Assembly: GCA_963971405.1 (NCBI GenBank)
Contig: OZ020489.1
Coordinates: 40,166,539-40,230,538, forward strand
From: Psococerastis gibbosa
Lineage: Eukaryota > Arthropoda > Insecta > Psocodea > Psocidae
Direction: 5' to 3'
Length of the DNA: 64,000 nt
Shown one piece after another: positions 48,601 to 59,980 of the stretch (position 1 is the first letter of the stretch; every line of letters starts with the position of its first letter). Made by a program: the position numbers and the translations under genes. The notes beneath the pieces are model-generated. The model was given only the letters and a program-made list of their open reading frames with translations. It had not been told where the DNA came from and did no database searches.

Positions 48601-50790
48601 TATAAAATACAATATAATTTACAGCATTACAATAGATTAACAGAATTTTACTATAATTGGTAGTAGGGGGACCCCAAAGGATTAACACGTAATGGGGCCT
48701 CCTATTACTTTATCACAGTTAAAAATTACCTAGTTAGTTGGATTAATACGATCGATGCATAAGAAATGACTGTAAAAATTAAAAAAAGGTTATTTATATT
48801 ATATTATAAAATATATTGTGATATTATTTATTTTGTCAAGCTAAAGGAAAAAGCAATAGTAATACTCACATGGGGCACAATTAGCCCGGTCAATTTGAAC
48901 ATGAAAACAGTGACCAAAGAACAAAAATTCCCGGAGAGCCAAATTTTGGAACAGACCTTGGGTATTATAAATAAAATGTCAAAAGTCCCCCCATCGATCC
49001 ACATCGATAAATATTCTATTAGGTTTATGTGCATACGCATAAACGTAGGTACCCCAAAATAGGAAAAAAAGATCCAGTAGGCTACAACAAGCAATAAACG
49101 AACTCCAGTAACTTGATCATTTAGAGCTTTTCCCTGCCCAAAACGAGTTCTTTAATTTTCAGTTTCTTTTATGTCTATAGACATATTAATCCAATCAAAA
49201 TCTGTCAGAGCCTCGCGCTGTATTTTCTTTCATAATCCCTCTAAGATTCCCTTTCTTTTCCATTTTTCTCATAGTGGTAACATTTTCCGCGGAAAATCTG
49301 CTAGTATTTTATCTTCTTGAACAATAAGGGACGCGTTCTTTGTTCATTCTTCTTTAAATATCGGAGAAAGGACAAAACAAAGTCGTGATCATAATGAGAA
49401 ACAGCCGCGGGTTTTTATTTGATAAAACCACAGTTATCTTGTATATCTTATCCTTATTATTTATATTACGATCTTTAATGCCGTCAGTTTTTATTGGAGA
49501 AGCATTATCTTTTATTATTACGCGTTAAGACGCTTTATTTATTCATTTCAGCTGAATTAACTTCAAAGAAAAGAGAAATGAAACTTTTCATGACATTATT
49601 TTTACAGCTTAAATTGGCCATGACTTCATGATTGAAAATAACAGCAATAAAAACGCTTTGCATACAAAGCCATGTTTCGCTTACGAGAAGATAGGATAAC
49701 AATTGAGCGTCTTCTGGGCCATGATTCAGTCTGGCAGTGGTTCTTCATCATTCATTTGCCGTAAAAAATTCTATGAATTTACATCTTCTCTTCCAGTTTA
49801 GAAGAAGAATCAAAATTCAAATTTTAAAGTCAAGAGAACTAAAAATCGCGAAGTGTAACCCTTAAGTAGGCTAGTGAATTACTGTATTGGAAAAAATGTT
49901 GGTAATTCCCCAACTTTTTTTCAATGCATGTAAACTGGTAACTTTTTAAAGTTGAATAGTATTTTGCTAAGTTTATATGAAAGAAAACTTCAAACTTGTC
50001 GTAATTTAACCTGAAAGCTCTCTTTCATGTAAAATTCTTATTCAAAAGCTCATATTTAACTTTCCGTAAACTTAACGTACCGTATATAAACTGGCATTTA
50101 CTGGTGTTTATAACACTATTCAATGATTTCTATACTAGAGGCTTTTGTATTTTACTTCAGGAAACTTTAACCTACGTAATACACTTTCAGTTGACATTAT
50201 TTTCCAAGTAGACTAATATAGTGGAAATTTCTATTCGGGTATTTCTATGCTGTTGAGAAGATTTTCAGGTTTTACTAATGACTTACCACTTACGAAATTG
50301 GTATGTAAAATTTGCATTTTTCCCGTAATTGGCACTCCAAAATTAAATATTTTTTTTTTCTTTACTTTATTAAAAATTTGGCTCATTTAAATTGTAGAAG
50401 ACTACTTCATGTATCATATAATCGGGTATTTTTGCTTTTCGGTTCTGTATTTTTCCAAAATGAGAAAGATAAGGTACCAAAAATAATGCAATATTTCCTA
50501 TTAGCCTATATGATGCTTGAAATTGTCTTCTACAACTTACATGAGCCAAATCTTTAATCACTTGCTTTGTTAATTAATTAAAAAATAAAGTCCATATAAA
50601 CAACAAATTCTGGGGATGCTAATTTTCTACGTAGCATATCTTCCTAAGGCCCCGGCTGAAACATACGACTGGAAAATGCTTAAAAGCCTAGTATTTTCCA
50701 CCAATCCCTTAGAATTCTACCTCAATGTTGCTTCAATACCCAACAAGAATCACTATGTTTCCACAAGTGATGCCGATGGCTCCTATACTA
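48601..50790. other. Unclassified and low-copy sequence
   Basis: 50360-50560 is partly palindromic: TTAAAAATTTGGCTCATTTA, AATTGTAGAAGACTACTTCA on the left faces GTCTTCTACAACTTACATGA on the right; TCTTCTACAACTTAAATGAG near 20040 is related. 49200-49600 is unique here. No gene recognised. Confidence 0.4.
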
Positions 50791-50953
50791 AGGCGCATAG
50801 TCCACCAACGTCAATAGTGATAGTAATGGTGATATTGACGTGATTGAGGTGGTAGCAGACATTTTTAGACTGCTGTCTTTAATGTCTGCTACTACGTCAA
50901 TCACGTCAATATCACCATTACTATCACTATTGACGCCAGTGGACTTTGCGCCT
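50791..50953. mobile_element. Foldback MITE (E2), nearly perfect hairpin
   Basis: AGGCGCATAGTCCACCAACG, TCAATAGTGATAGTAATGGT, GATATTGACGTGATTGAGGT, GGTAGCAGACATT pairs almost base for base with AATGTCTGCTACTACGTCAA, TCACGTCAATATCACCATTA, CTATCACTATTGACGCC..GGACTTTGCGCCT. Loop only about 20 bases. Transcribed, it would be a long dsRNA-like hairpin. Confidence 0.88.
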
Positions 50954-51559
50954 AAGGCTATCAAGCAGAATAATAAAAAAGCTCGAGACGACAGAAATGT
51001 ACGGTGAACTTTCGCCTTACTCTATTTGCAGACGGATTTCAATCTACAGTAGGTAAATATATGAGGGAATTTACATATAAAAGTACATAGAGACAGAGTG
51101 TTTGCTTAAGGCCCTATTACCTACAAGGTTAACATTTGTCCTGTGTTAATTACAATGTTCTCAAAGCAATGTTTTAAGGGCTGCTTTCACCCCCTGTTTC
51201 AATCATTTCATTGCTGCTTGAGTTATAGAGGGATGGAGTATCATAAGACGACTACGTCGCTCGTAAGCATTGTATACAGGAAGCACCGTTTGTAAATTTT
51301 TATTATTTTAGTCTTAGTAATGCGAAAGGCTTACCGAGGCGAGCGAGCAGCAATGGGATTAGGGTAAGTGTATTTATAGTTTCTATATAAGTTATATTAA
51401 TCAATCAATCAATCAATCAATATAATATAATCATACTATATGTACATTTGAGATACAAAAAATTCTGTGGACCCGATAGGCCGTGGCCCTTGATGGGTCC
51501 AGAACAACTGTTATTGTTAATACTAATTACAATAATAGTTAATTTATTGTGTTAATGAA
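50954..51559. other. Unclassified sequence
   Basis: (TCAA)n near 51401-51420. Nothing else recognised. Confidence 0.4.
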
Positions 51560-51636
51560 TGAATAAATATTAACATTTTGTTCTATTACTAAGCCAACCT
51601 AGAGAGCTATAAAAGCCCTTTCTTACACTCAATTTG
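51560..51636 (-). mobile_element. SINE family A, 3' end only
   Basis: Minus sense GAGTGTAAGAAAGGGCTTTT, ATAGCTCTCTAGGTTGGCTT, AGTAATAGAACAAAATG, ATTTATTC tail. Confidence 0.75.
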
Positions 51637-51989
51637 ACTGTGCGTCTATTGTCTAACATTTATGAATATAGCACACGTGCCATGCAATCCATGCATTAAG
51701 GTATGGATTTTCCTCTCTTTGTTTTCAAAAATATTATGTCTTAAATAGCCAAAACCTGATTGACAAAGCAACAGACATTTCATAAAACAACCAAATAGTA
51801 AACAACAACAAAAATCTTATTATAGGTAACCCGTTAAGGTTGGGTTGCTCTGGGTTTACCGGGTTGCTCTGCCGAAAAGCTCCTCGCAACGGCCATGCAG
51901 AAAAATTCCATCTGAAGATGCCCAATGAACTGACTATGCCGTGTGATTGTATAATCAGAAAAACCTACTTCACTGGGGCTCAGGCGCGT

Positions 51990-52930
51990 TTTCCTATACC
52001 CGCGAAGAGTGGGATGAAAATTTCGGAGAAATAGTGCCATTGTACTCTACACAGACGGTTCGAAAATGAACGGGCAAGCCGGTGCAGGTATCTTCTGTGA
52101 GGACCCTCCTATTGCTATCTCACTCCCCCTCGGTGACTATGCGTCGGTCTTCCAAGCTGAGCTATTTGTTATACATGAAGGGATAAAGTGCTGTGAAGAC
52201 TTTAGTGGCAAGGCCATTGCAGTTTGCTCCGATAGAAAATCCGCAATTCAAGCCTTTCAACGGGGCTGTGCTACCTCTGCTGTTGTACGGGACTGTAAGG
52301 CTGTCATACATGTCATTGAGACACCATAATTCCGTAACCTGGCGTGGGCTCCCGGTCACAGTGGAGTGCTTGGCAATGAAAAAGCGGACGAACTAGCTCG
52401 TGCTGGAACAGCAGTTTTTCCAGTTGGTCCGGAGCCTATTATCCCGGTCCCATGGAGGGTTATCCTTAACCGGGGGAACTGCGTCATGAGGGACAAGTGG
52501 AGCTCAGTTTGGTCCAGTGCAAGCGGAATGCATCAGTCCAAGGCATGTTTGCTCGGGCCAGATGAGCGGCTAAAACGAAATGTCATCCCCAGCAGTCGAC
52601 GAGCAGTACGCACTGCTGCTGCTGCTATGTTGACGGGACACGGCCCCTTCCGGGTTCATCTTGCTCGCTTGGGTGTGCAGGTTCCCACGCAGGATTGCCG
52701 CTTCTGCAAGATTGGCGCTGACGTGCTGATGGACTGCCCGGCTGTCTGGCGAGAACGTCTTTCCTCGGTCGGTTTTGCTTTGGGAGGACTACAGGCATGG
52801 AAACAGCTTCGCCCAAAGAAGGCGGCGCGTTTCGCGACCGCAATCGGGTTGTACGAGTGAGCAAGATGGGGCGTTTGTATGGGCCCTCACCGTGGCCTGG
52901 GACTCTGCCAAAAATCTACTACTTCTACTA
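51990..52930 (+). pseudogene. LINE with RNase H domain and C-terminal finger (I/R1-like)
   Basis: After FSYTREEWDENFGEIVPLYS (51990-52048) one frameshift leads to LYTDGSKMNGQAGAGIF, FQAELFVIHEG, AIAVCSDRKSAIQAF and, past a stop at 52327-52329, AWAPGHSGVLGNEKADELAR. These are the RNase H catalytic Asp, Glu and Asp, and the GHSG..GNE.AD motif with His and the last Asp: all key residues present. C-terminal CRFCKIGADVLMDCP follows, ending LYE-stop at 52858-52860. The 3' UTR ATGGGCCCTCACCGTGGCCT and CTACTACTTCTACTA ends near 52930. RNase H places it in an I, R1 or LOA-like clade. Two lesions only. Confidence 0.88.
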
Positions 52931-53089
52931 AGGTTGGGTATTGCATTTGTGATTATAGGTAGGTTTTTATTCATGTATATATTTATTTGTAGTCTTGACG
53001 GTGCCGAGCACATACTGTATCTCTACCTGTAACACTGTATTGTACTGTATGTTGGTGATAATGGCCAAATATATCATTTCATTTCAACT

Positions 53090-53224
53090 AGGAAGGCCCG
53101 GGAACGCCTGTTTTACATGCCCTCCGAAGCATGGCCAAAAAATTTAGTAAGTGTGGGAATTGAACCAACAACCTTTCAGGTGAAAGTCGGAGTCTGTACC
53201 ACCACTCTACATGTCCTGACATGG
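53090..53224 (-). mobile_element. tRNA-derived SINE (family A), 5' half
   Basis: Minus sense head TAGAGTGGTGGTACAGACTC, B-box region GTTGGTTCAATTCCCACAC, GGCCATGCTTCGGAGGGCAT, GGCCTTCCTAGTTG; the 3' half and tail are absent. Confidence 0.8.
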
Positions 53225-53814
53225 TCTTTCATTGTGTACAGCCTCCTACATGGTCAAATATACCATATAACAAGCATTTAAAAGCAATAGAACTCAACAG
53301 AAGTAATGTAACTCAACAGAAGCAATAGAACTCAACAGAAGCAATAGAACTCAACTAGAACAACTGGGGAATCTATTACCCCGACTCCAAGATCATGCAT
53401 ACAAGGGGTGTTCAAGATTGGCCAAATCTAATGATATAATTATACTACGTATTGTATCATAATTAAATCACCTAATTTAAATCCAATGTGAAGTATTTAT
53501 TAATTACATAATAACGAATTCAGTGTAAGAGTATTGTACCTGCCCCATTTTGATTCTAATAATTAAATTCTGGGTATATTCGCTGACATAATCGAATTTC
53601 TGACACTTAGCTACATTACTACTCAATCCTATTATGTCTTCATTCTCTAATCTGCTTATACGAACGGTACTTTATATTCAAACAGATTCGTATCTCCATA
53701 TTATTTCTTCCGTCTTCATTAGGGGACAACTTGAGGCGAAAACCTTATGGGTGTCAAAAAAGTTTCACGAGAAAATATCGACTATAATCGAGATTTCACT
53801 TTCATTTCATTTAG
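53225..53814. other. Unclassified; short tandem repeat
   Basis: Four units of AACTCAACAGAAGCAATAG-type sequence at about 53288-53350. Nothing coding. Confidence 0.5.
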
Positions 53815-53995
53815 AAAAAAGGTTAATCGTGTACAAACAATTTAATGAATGTTACATCTTCAATCGCCTCACTAAGTAACCTAATAGGTACTTTTTAGTT
53901 ACGATACGTCTCCGACCGCAAGGTGTGTAGAGACTCGCACAAGTACAAGCACACTACCGCCTTGCCACCGCAGTTGCGGTAGAAGTAGAAGAAAT
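53815..53995 (-). repeat. SINE-like repeat with A box, minus copy
   Basis: Minus sense TGGCAAGGCGGTAGTGTGCT, TGTACTTGTGCGAGTCTCTA, CACACCTTGCGGTCGGAGAC, GAGGCGATTGAAGATG, GATTAACC. Confidence 0.6.
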
Positions 53996-54059
53996 GTTTG
54001 TCGCCATTTTTATGCAACGTTACGATAACACCGATTGGCCACAGTTATTGAACTTGATT

Positions 54060-54460
54060 TTTAAAAGAACAAAGAAGTAACAGACACAGAAAGAAAAGAA
54101 AGAAAGAAAGAAAGAAAATAGTCTTTATTTTCCATATGGGCGAATTTTGGGCCTTTCGGCACACTCTTACAATTAACCCATAATGTTAATTTAAATATCG
54201 TACTATTTCTACTAAAACTTAAAATAAAAACCAAAACTAAAAGCGACCATTTCCACACCATTTATACAACATATGCATATACTCTTAAAATAATCATGAC
54301 ACTATTAAACATATTTAAACTTTTTTCATTTCTGATTGGATCCGGTAGGGAGTTCCAAAGCCTCACCGCCTGCACCGAAAAGGAAGAAGATAAGAGGGTG
54401 TCAGGTTCAAGAAGCTCCTAGGATGTGGCAATAATTGATGGTGTTAGTGACCTGTTAAAG
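54060..54460 (-). repeat. 3' region of a retroelement with hairpin and TTTC tail
   Basis: Minus sense: CTCCCTACCGGATCCAATCA, TGGGTTAATTGTAAGAGTGT, GCCGAAAGGCCCAAAATTCG, CCCATATGGAAAATAAAGAC, TTTCTTTCTTTC. AATAAA precedes the tail. Related ends at 155-240 and 58482-58540. No coding sequence recognised upstream. Confidence 0.55.
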
Positions 54461-55076
54461 TGCAGAGGAACATTTTCCCTATTTTAAGACACCTAGTATA
54501 GAATATACCTATAGTTCCGGTGAAAATTGATTTTAGTAAAAATAATTGTTCTTGTGAATACACTATAGATGAGAAACTTCTTTAATCAATTGTAGAAGAA
54601 GGGCGTTAAGTCACATTTTCCCACTGCCAACTCCCCAGATTTTATCATGGCTTTACCTTTTTGCGTTTGCACTTTTATCTTTTTGTACATGGCTCTATCA
54701 TTCAATTATTTGCAATTTAGAAAAATATAAAACATTTTTTTGCCACGCAGTCTCGCTGATATGTAGATGTAGTTTCGCCACTGACAGGTAGACCGATACA
54801 CAATTTTTCTGGAAGGGGCAATAGTACCCCTCGGCCATTTTTGACAATTATAGAAAATTTCCATACGCAACTTTTAATTAGGGCGTGGAAAGTGGAAACT
54901 TTCTGGGAGGGCGAAAAAGCCCCCTCATTCACTGCCAGGGGTAGTTAAGTTTTTTTAACGCCTGCTTTCAGCATTTTCAATTTTAAGCAACTTTGTCAGC
55001 ATCACGGGGGAGTGAGTTAGTTTCTAAACTTGAGGCAGACTCGTTTCTCCTCGGGGAGAAGGGGAGTTGACAGACA
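54461..55076. other. Unclassified sequence
   Basis: No gene or repeat recognised. Confidence 0.35.
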
Positions 55077-55275
55077 GGGTGGACCTCCTGATTATAGTGG
55101 ATTCCGAACCACTTGGCGAACATAGCAAAATCACTCGATTAATTCGGAGGTGACCAGGACTTGATGCGCAGTTAGACTGCCTAAGCACGTTATCATGTTC
55201 CCCTGCCAACGCTGTGCACACTATCTAATTTGCTGCAATTTTGAACAGGTTCTGGTGAATTTAACTTGGTATGGT
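55077..55275 (-). mobile_element. SINE with LINE-like tail (family I), copy 3, diverged
   Basis: Minus sense ACCAAGTTAAATTCACCAGA, CTGTTCAAAATTGCAGC, GGTCACCTCCGAATTAATCG, TTCGGAATCCACTATAATCA. The shared 3' tail is lost and a small insertion interrupts the CTTGTCC region. Confidence 0.75.
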
Positions 55276-55440
55276 CGTTGGCAATACTGGTAGGGTGGGG
55301 AGTACATTTAGTAATATCTTGACCCCCCCTTTTATGCTTTCTGGAACTGACACCACTACTAGTCTGTTTTAAAATAATTGTACCCATCCCGAACAGTATA
55401 CTACAATATACTACAGTATACTACAGTATACTGCATAGTC

Positions 55441-55640
55441 AATACTGTCAGGACATGTAGAGTAGTGCTACAGACTCCGACTTTTACCCAAAAGGTTGTT
55501 AATTCGAGTCCCACACTTGCTACATTTTCTGGCCATACTTCGGAGGGCATGCAAAGCAGACAGGCCTTCCTAGTTGAGAGTACTAGAGGGCTTTACAGCC
55601 CTAACTCCGCTAAATAATGGAATAAAAATTTATTTATTTG
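55441..55640 (+). mobile_element. tRNA-derived SINE (family A), plus-strand copy with both boxes
   Basis: Head GGACATGTAGAGTAGTGCTA (A box), ACAGACTCCGACTTTTACCC, B box GTTAATTCGAGTCCCACAC, GGCCATACTTCGGAGGGCAT, GGCCTTCCTAGTTGAGAGTA, CTAACTCCGCTAAATAATGG and (ATTT)n. Box order and about 40-base spacing fit an internal Pol III promoter. Confidence 0.88.
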
Positions 55641-56587
55641 TTTATTGTATACAGTATAGGCCTACTACATACAGTAAGTATAAGATCAGTACATTTCTCA
55701 TGAGGCAGTAAAACTCTCTTTTGGGATGATTCTCCAACAGCAAACCCCCCTGAGTAACAGTCAGAATCCAATTACTCGCCCTGTCTCAGTCCATTTCCCC
55801 AAAATCCAAAATTCCACGAGATTTTCCAAAATTCCAACCCGAGTTTCAGTTATGCACGCGAATTTTTCAACACCCCTCCTCCCTCTTCCTTAAATGATGT
55901 AATGATAATTACCCAGTGAGATCTTATTATCAACACGCTATCAAGTTTAAATTAGAATGGAAGATTCTCGTGAGATCTTGTCTCGAAATTAAAATAATAA
56001 ATTAATTAGTCTAGCTTTATAACCTGCAACAGCGCCTCGCTTTGTTTTCAATTTCGAAATAAACGGAATCCAATTTGAAATTGAATTATGAGTGAAATGA
56101 AACCTTGTATGTAATTATATAGTAAATTTTCTTGATGTTGTTTTTCTTTCGATTTTAGAGCGTCCAAATTTAATATTTCATTAGACATAGCAACAATAAA
56201 TAATATTAGCTTATCCGGGGGAATTATTTAAATAAGTCATTATAGTTTTCTTCGTCAGTTTCAATGCTTCGATTGGTTTGCAGCGAATGTATAACCCACT
56301 CCAAAGCCGGTGTTTTTGAACTGTTTTGTCTTTTTTGGCACAATGAGCCTTGAAATAATGGTCCTGTTGCACCTAACTAATGCACTAACATAATTGCTTT
56401 CAGTAAGAGGGGGGGGGGAAGGCCCACGTTCCTAGGGGCGCCAAATTGAACGAAAAACAGTCAATATGCATATTACACTAAGACAATAATAACATTAAAA
56501 AATACAATTAATTGCATTTAAAAATAACAACCTGTAACTTGTAATAATTATTTGTATTTCATTGGATTTTAGAATATTGCGTTATAC
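55641..56587. other. Low-copy island, no gene seen
   Basis: 55780-56330 has no relative in this window. No open frame of note. G run at 56409. Confidence 0.35.
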
Positions 56588-56777
56588 TCGTATAAGCCGC
56601 CACGGCCGTAGCCAGGATTTTTTTTCGGGGGGGGGGGGAGGTTTCAGAAATTTCATTGGATATTACATAGCAGTTTTTATTTTTCCTCTTAAAATCCGAT
56701 TCTATCTAGTGTCAACCCCACGATTTCATTTCGGGGGGGTTAACCCCCATGAACCTCTCTGTCCCTGGCCTTGTAAG
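56588..56777 (+). repeat. GCCGTAGCC/poly(G) repeat, full copy
   Basis: CACGGCCGTAGCCAGGATTT, a G run (about 56628-56639), TTTCATTGGATATTACATAG, AAAATCCGATTCTATCTAGT, GGGGGGGTTAACCCCCATGA, CTGTCCCTGGCC. Left and right ends (GGCCGTAGCCAGG / CCTGGCC) are roughly inverted. Confidence 0.65.
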
Positions 56778-57218
56778 AAGCAAACTATGGCATACGGCAG
56801 TTTATGGACTAACGTTATTCAAAATAAAATAAATTTACAAATTTACTGCGCTACGGAATATTTTTAAACTGTACACAATCATGTCAACGCGCATTAAAAA
56901 AACCCACCAGGCCCAAAACATTTGTTGGAAATTCAATTCACACTAAGTCAATTATTTAGCACAGAATTTTAGGTGTGTCAATAATGGAACATTTTTGAAA
57001 ATGGCTTTTAATTCTGTTTTTGGAGGGAATAATAATAAGGTTGTAGGAGCGAGAGCGAAGTTACGAAAGAAAGGAGGGCCGCCATGGGTCCATCCAATCT
57101 GATGGGCGTGTTGCTGACCGTAACACCCAAATGGAGCAGTGGTTGAGAGCGAGAAGGATTCTCTACCAGTCTTAAATATATTGCAGTATGATATGGTATA
57201 TAACACTGACATTAAACA
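56778..57218. other. Unclassified; half copy of a family C MITE end
   Basis: TTGCAGTATGATATGGTATA, TAACACTGACATTAA at 57181-57215 is one end of the 37335-37467 MITE. 56985-57075 (AAAATGGCTTTTAATTCTGT..GGAGCGAGAGCGAAG) recurs at about 58005-58085, a dispersed repeat of unknown type. Confidence 0.45.
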
Positions 57219-57388
57219 AAGGCGTGTATTCCACTGGTCAATATTCCGTCATTTGTGATTAGAAAAAGTTGAGATTTTTGTTTTAAGGAGATTATTATGT
57301 AGATAAGTTAAGTATCTACATAATAGTCTCCTTAAAACAAAACTTTTTTTTTAATCACAAATGACGGAATATTGACCAGTACCCTCGC
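57219..57388. mobile_element. Foldback MITE (E3)
   Basis: AGGCGTGTATTCCACTGGTC, AATATTCCGTCATTTGTGAT and TTGTTTTAAGGAGA.TATTATGTAGAT pair with ATCTACATAATAGTCTCCTT, AAAACAA and ATCACAAATGACGGAATATT, GACCAGT..CTCGC. The outer end AAGGCG..TTCCACTGG resembles the other foldbacks, but the GTGGTAGCAGACATT core is absent. Confidence 0.88.
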
Positions 57389-57494
57389 AACCGTGGGCAT
57401 GAGGGGGCATTTCAGCTTTCTTCCACTTATGTAAAAAAATTATGAAATTATTATTATTATTATTATTACATATTACTTTCGTTGAAGAGGTTAT

Positions 57495-57636
57495 AACCGA
57501 AATTATAGAGGATATAGAAAAAACTGAACTTGGCGGGATTCGAACCCACGATCTCCACCCATCGTCTTAGCCACTGGATCATAATACCGAATTCCGCCAA
57601 GTCCAGGTTTTTCTATATCCTCTAATTTCGGGTACC
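57495..57636. mobile_element. tRNA-like foldback element (family B), copy 4, most complete
   Basis: AACCGAAATTATAGAGGATA, TAGAAAAAACTGAACTTGGC and its inverse GCCAAGTCCAGGTTTTTCTA, TATCCTCTAATTTCGG enclose, in minus sense, GATCCAGTGGCTAAGACG (A box) and GGGTTCGAATCCCGCC (B box). The spacing is close to that of a normal tRNA, so this copy may be nearer the ancestral tRNA than 37135-37189. Confidence 0.8.
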
Positions 57637-58481
57637 GAAACCCTCATTCTGTTGCCAAGCCACGACATTACTTTAAGAGGTAACAGGGAGTTTAGATATA
57701 AGATCGATTAATAGTTTGTGTATTTCTAAAAAATACATTAGTAGAAATTTGGTCTGCTTAACAACCTACTATATATACTGTACATAAAACAATGGAGTTC
57801 TATTTTTCTATTTTCCCTCAGTTTCCTACTTTCCCTGAGGGTAAACAGAGTGAATACCCTTATTGTATATTTGTACTTGGAAAACAAAGCATAAGTTACA
57901 AACATAAGTTACAATACACATACAACATCACAGACAAAACCTGCCTACCGCATTTCTAGGCAACATTTCCATTTACACTAACTCAACAAACTTTTGGGTG
58001 TGTCAATGGAAAAACTTTGGAAATGGCTTTTGATTTTGTTTTTGGCGGGAATAAGAGAAAGTTTGGAGGAGCGAGAGCGAAGTGTCGAGACAACCGACGG
58101 CGGTAATCTATCACTCTGCCTTTAAATTATTAAGTCCCATCTCTCTTCATCTATGTATTATTTAACGCGGCGTCTCTCACTCAGGTGCCGCGCTTTGCCC
58201 AGGCTTTACCTGACGTTATGACGTATACGGGTCTGTACTACGTTATAGCCTTTTAATAATGCAGTAATAATGCAGGTTTTGTAGTGCTGTATATTTCATT
58301 TTGTCTGACATTGAGTTCTGTTTTTTTATTTTGTGTATCGTTTTAAATAAGGATGCAGTTTTAACTGCATGTATCCTATCGCTTGAAGGTAAGGAATACA
58401 ACCTACTAAAGGAACCCACCTTCTTCTTCTTTTAATGCCTCCTTATCTTTCTATCCTCTATCTCTAAAATTGCCTTTATTT
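57637..58481. other. Unclassified sequence
   Basis: Includes the repeat shared with 56985-57075. No gene recognised. Confidence 0.35.
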
Positions 58482-59060
58482 TCGCCCACATGGAAAATAA
58501 AGACAATTTTCTTTCTTTCTTCTTTCTTTCTTTCTACCGAAGATTGGCGATCATCACGGCTATTTGTGCTTTGGAGACTCTTGCTCTGAAAAGGGAAGTT
58601 GCGTGTTCTTCATCTGCCGGGAGCCTTCTATCCTTCTATCTTCCCTTAACCGGCCGCCCTACCAAGTTGAATCCAGCGGACCAGAGCAGGTTCAAAGCTA
58701 CAGATAACTTGGTCGTGTGCACAATGCCGGTAGTGAAACATGGTAGGACTTGTCCTGGTCACCTCCGAAGTAATCGTATGACTTCACTGTGTTTCCTAAG
58801 TGGTTCGGAATCCACTATAATTAGGAGGTCCACTGTCCTTTGGGCTGGCATAGGACAGTCAAGTCGGGGTCGCTCTACGGGCCCAAATATGAGGCCTAAG
58901 TCGTTATTAGCCCGACAAACACTACTACTACTAACTCTATCTTCCCTTGGAAGTTCCTTTTCGTTCCTCTTCACATGACTGAAGTATGTTAGTATTCTTT
59001 TCTTAACCGTCAGCAGCAACTCGGTTTCTGTAGCTATTCGCTTCAGGCAGATCCCCTATA
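58482..59060 (-). pseudogene. LINE end (GHVMRNEK/IAMMIAN lineage) interrupted by a SINE
   Basis: Minus sense from the right: ELLLTVKKRILTYFSHVKRN, EKELP, then the family I SINE (58648-58932), then RRAISLFRA-type text and KAQIAVMIANLR, stop. The lineage is that of 47868-48140. 58482-58540 is the plus-strand TTTC-tailed end of another retroelement (CGCCCACATGGAAAATAAAG). Confidence 0.65.
58648..58932 (+). mobile_element. SINE with LINE-like tail (family I), copy 4
   Basis: AACCGGCCGCCCTACCAAGT, GGTTCAAAGCTACAG, GGTAGGACTTGTCCTGGTCA, TCGGAATCCACTATAATTAG, GGGCCCAAATATGAGGCC and (ACT)n. Target duplication TCTATCTTCCCTT at 58635-58647 and 58933-58945, 13 of 13 identical, so this is a young insertion into the older LINE. 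Confidence 0.9.
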
Positions 59061-59980
59061 TATACGCCACTGACGCAAAACATGGTAGTTTGTTGTTTTA
59101 TAGGACTTTTTATGGATCCAGGCACTCGTTCAATGCCAACGACCCCATGGATTTCGGACATTATTCGTATTGTTTCCGTATGCATTTTTGGCCATTGGCA
59201 AACTGGTATACGTTCTCTATGTCAACCAGTGGCGGCTCGTCCATAAGGGCACTGGGGCTACAGCCCTCCCATAATTTTACAGGCAAACAAAGCAATTTCC
59301 TCTTAATAATAATAATTATAATAATAAAATAATAATATACTATTCTGAAGAAAATGCAACTGCTACAATTCGGCTATGCTATGTGCGTGCTCTGGGCAAC
59401 TTGGGGCAATTTTCAATTTAGCCCCGGGTCGCCATGGCAACCGAGTCAGGCAAAAGTTAAGAAGATCATTCGCACCATTGAAAAGGTGTACACAACTTTT
59501 CTCTTATGGACCTTGCAATGCAATTCATGCCATATGCATTTATACATGGGCAGCGGGGCAGCGCCCCAAAAATGACTTTAAATGTTTCGTATTAATAATA
59601 TCGTTGAATATTGGTATTTTTTTTAAATCATAATTATAACAGTTATTTTTGAGAAGAGTTTCACTATTTTGTCATGACTGATGATTATTATAAAATTTTT
59701 CAAAGAAGAATTTTTGACTAGGGAAGTCAGGTTCTAGTGGTTCTACCCAACGGCCAGGCAGGGTAATGTAAACAAATATTACAAAAATGTAAACAGCGAG
59801 TGATAGACTTGTTTGCCACATCGAAATGCCGATGAATCTATTTGATATTCAAGTAGTGGTAAGTTATATGCTATTACTTTATTACAATTCGTTGCCCCAC
59901 CATTTTGATACACCACGAGCCGCCACTGATGTCAACCTACACCGGCTACAAGCGATAGTGGACAAGCTAGGACAAGCTTG
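59061..59980. other. Unclassified sequence
   Basis: GTGGCGGCTCGTCCATAAGG near 59230 and GAGCCGCCACTGATG near 59917 form an inverted pair about 690 bases apart, a possible long TIR element; ends are short and I could not confirm it. (ATAAT)n near 59307-59337. Confidence 0.35.
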
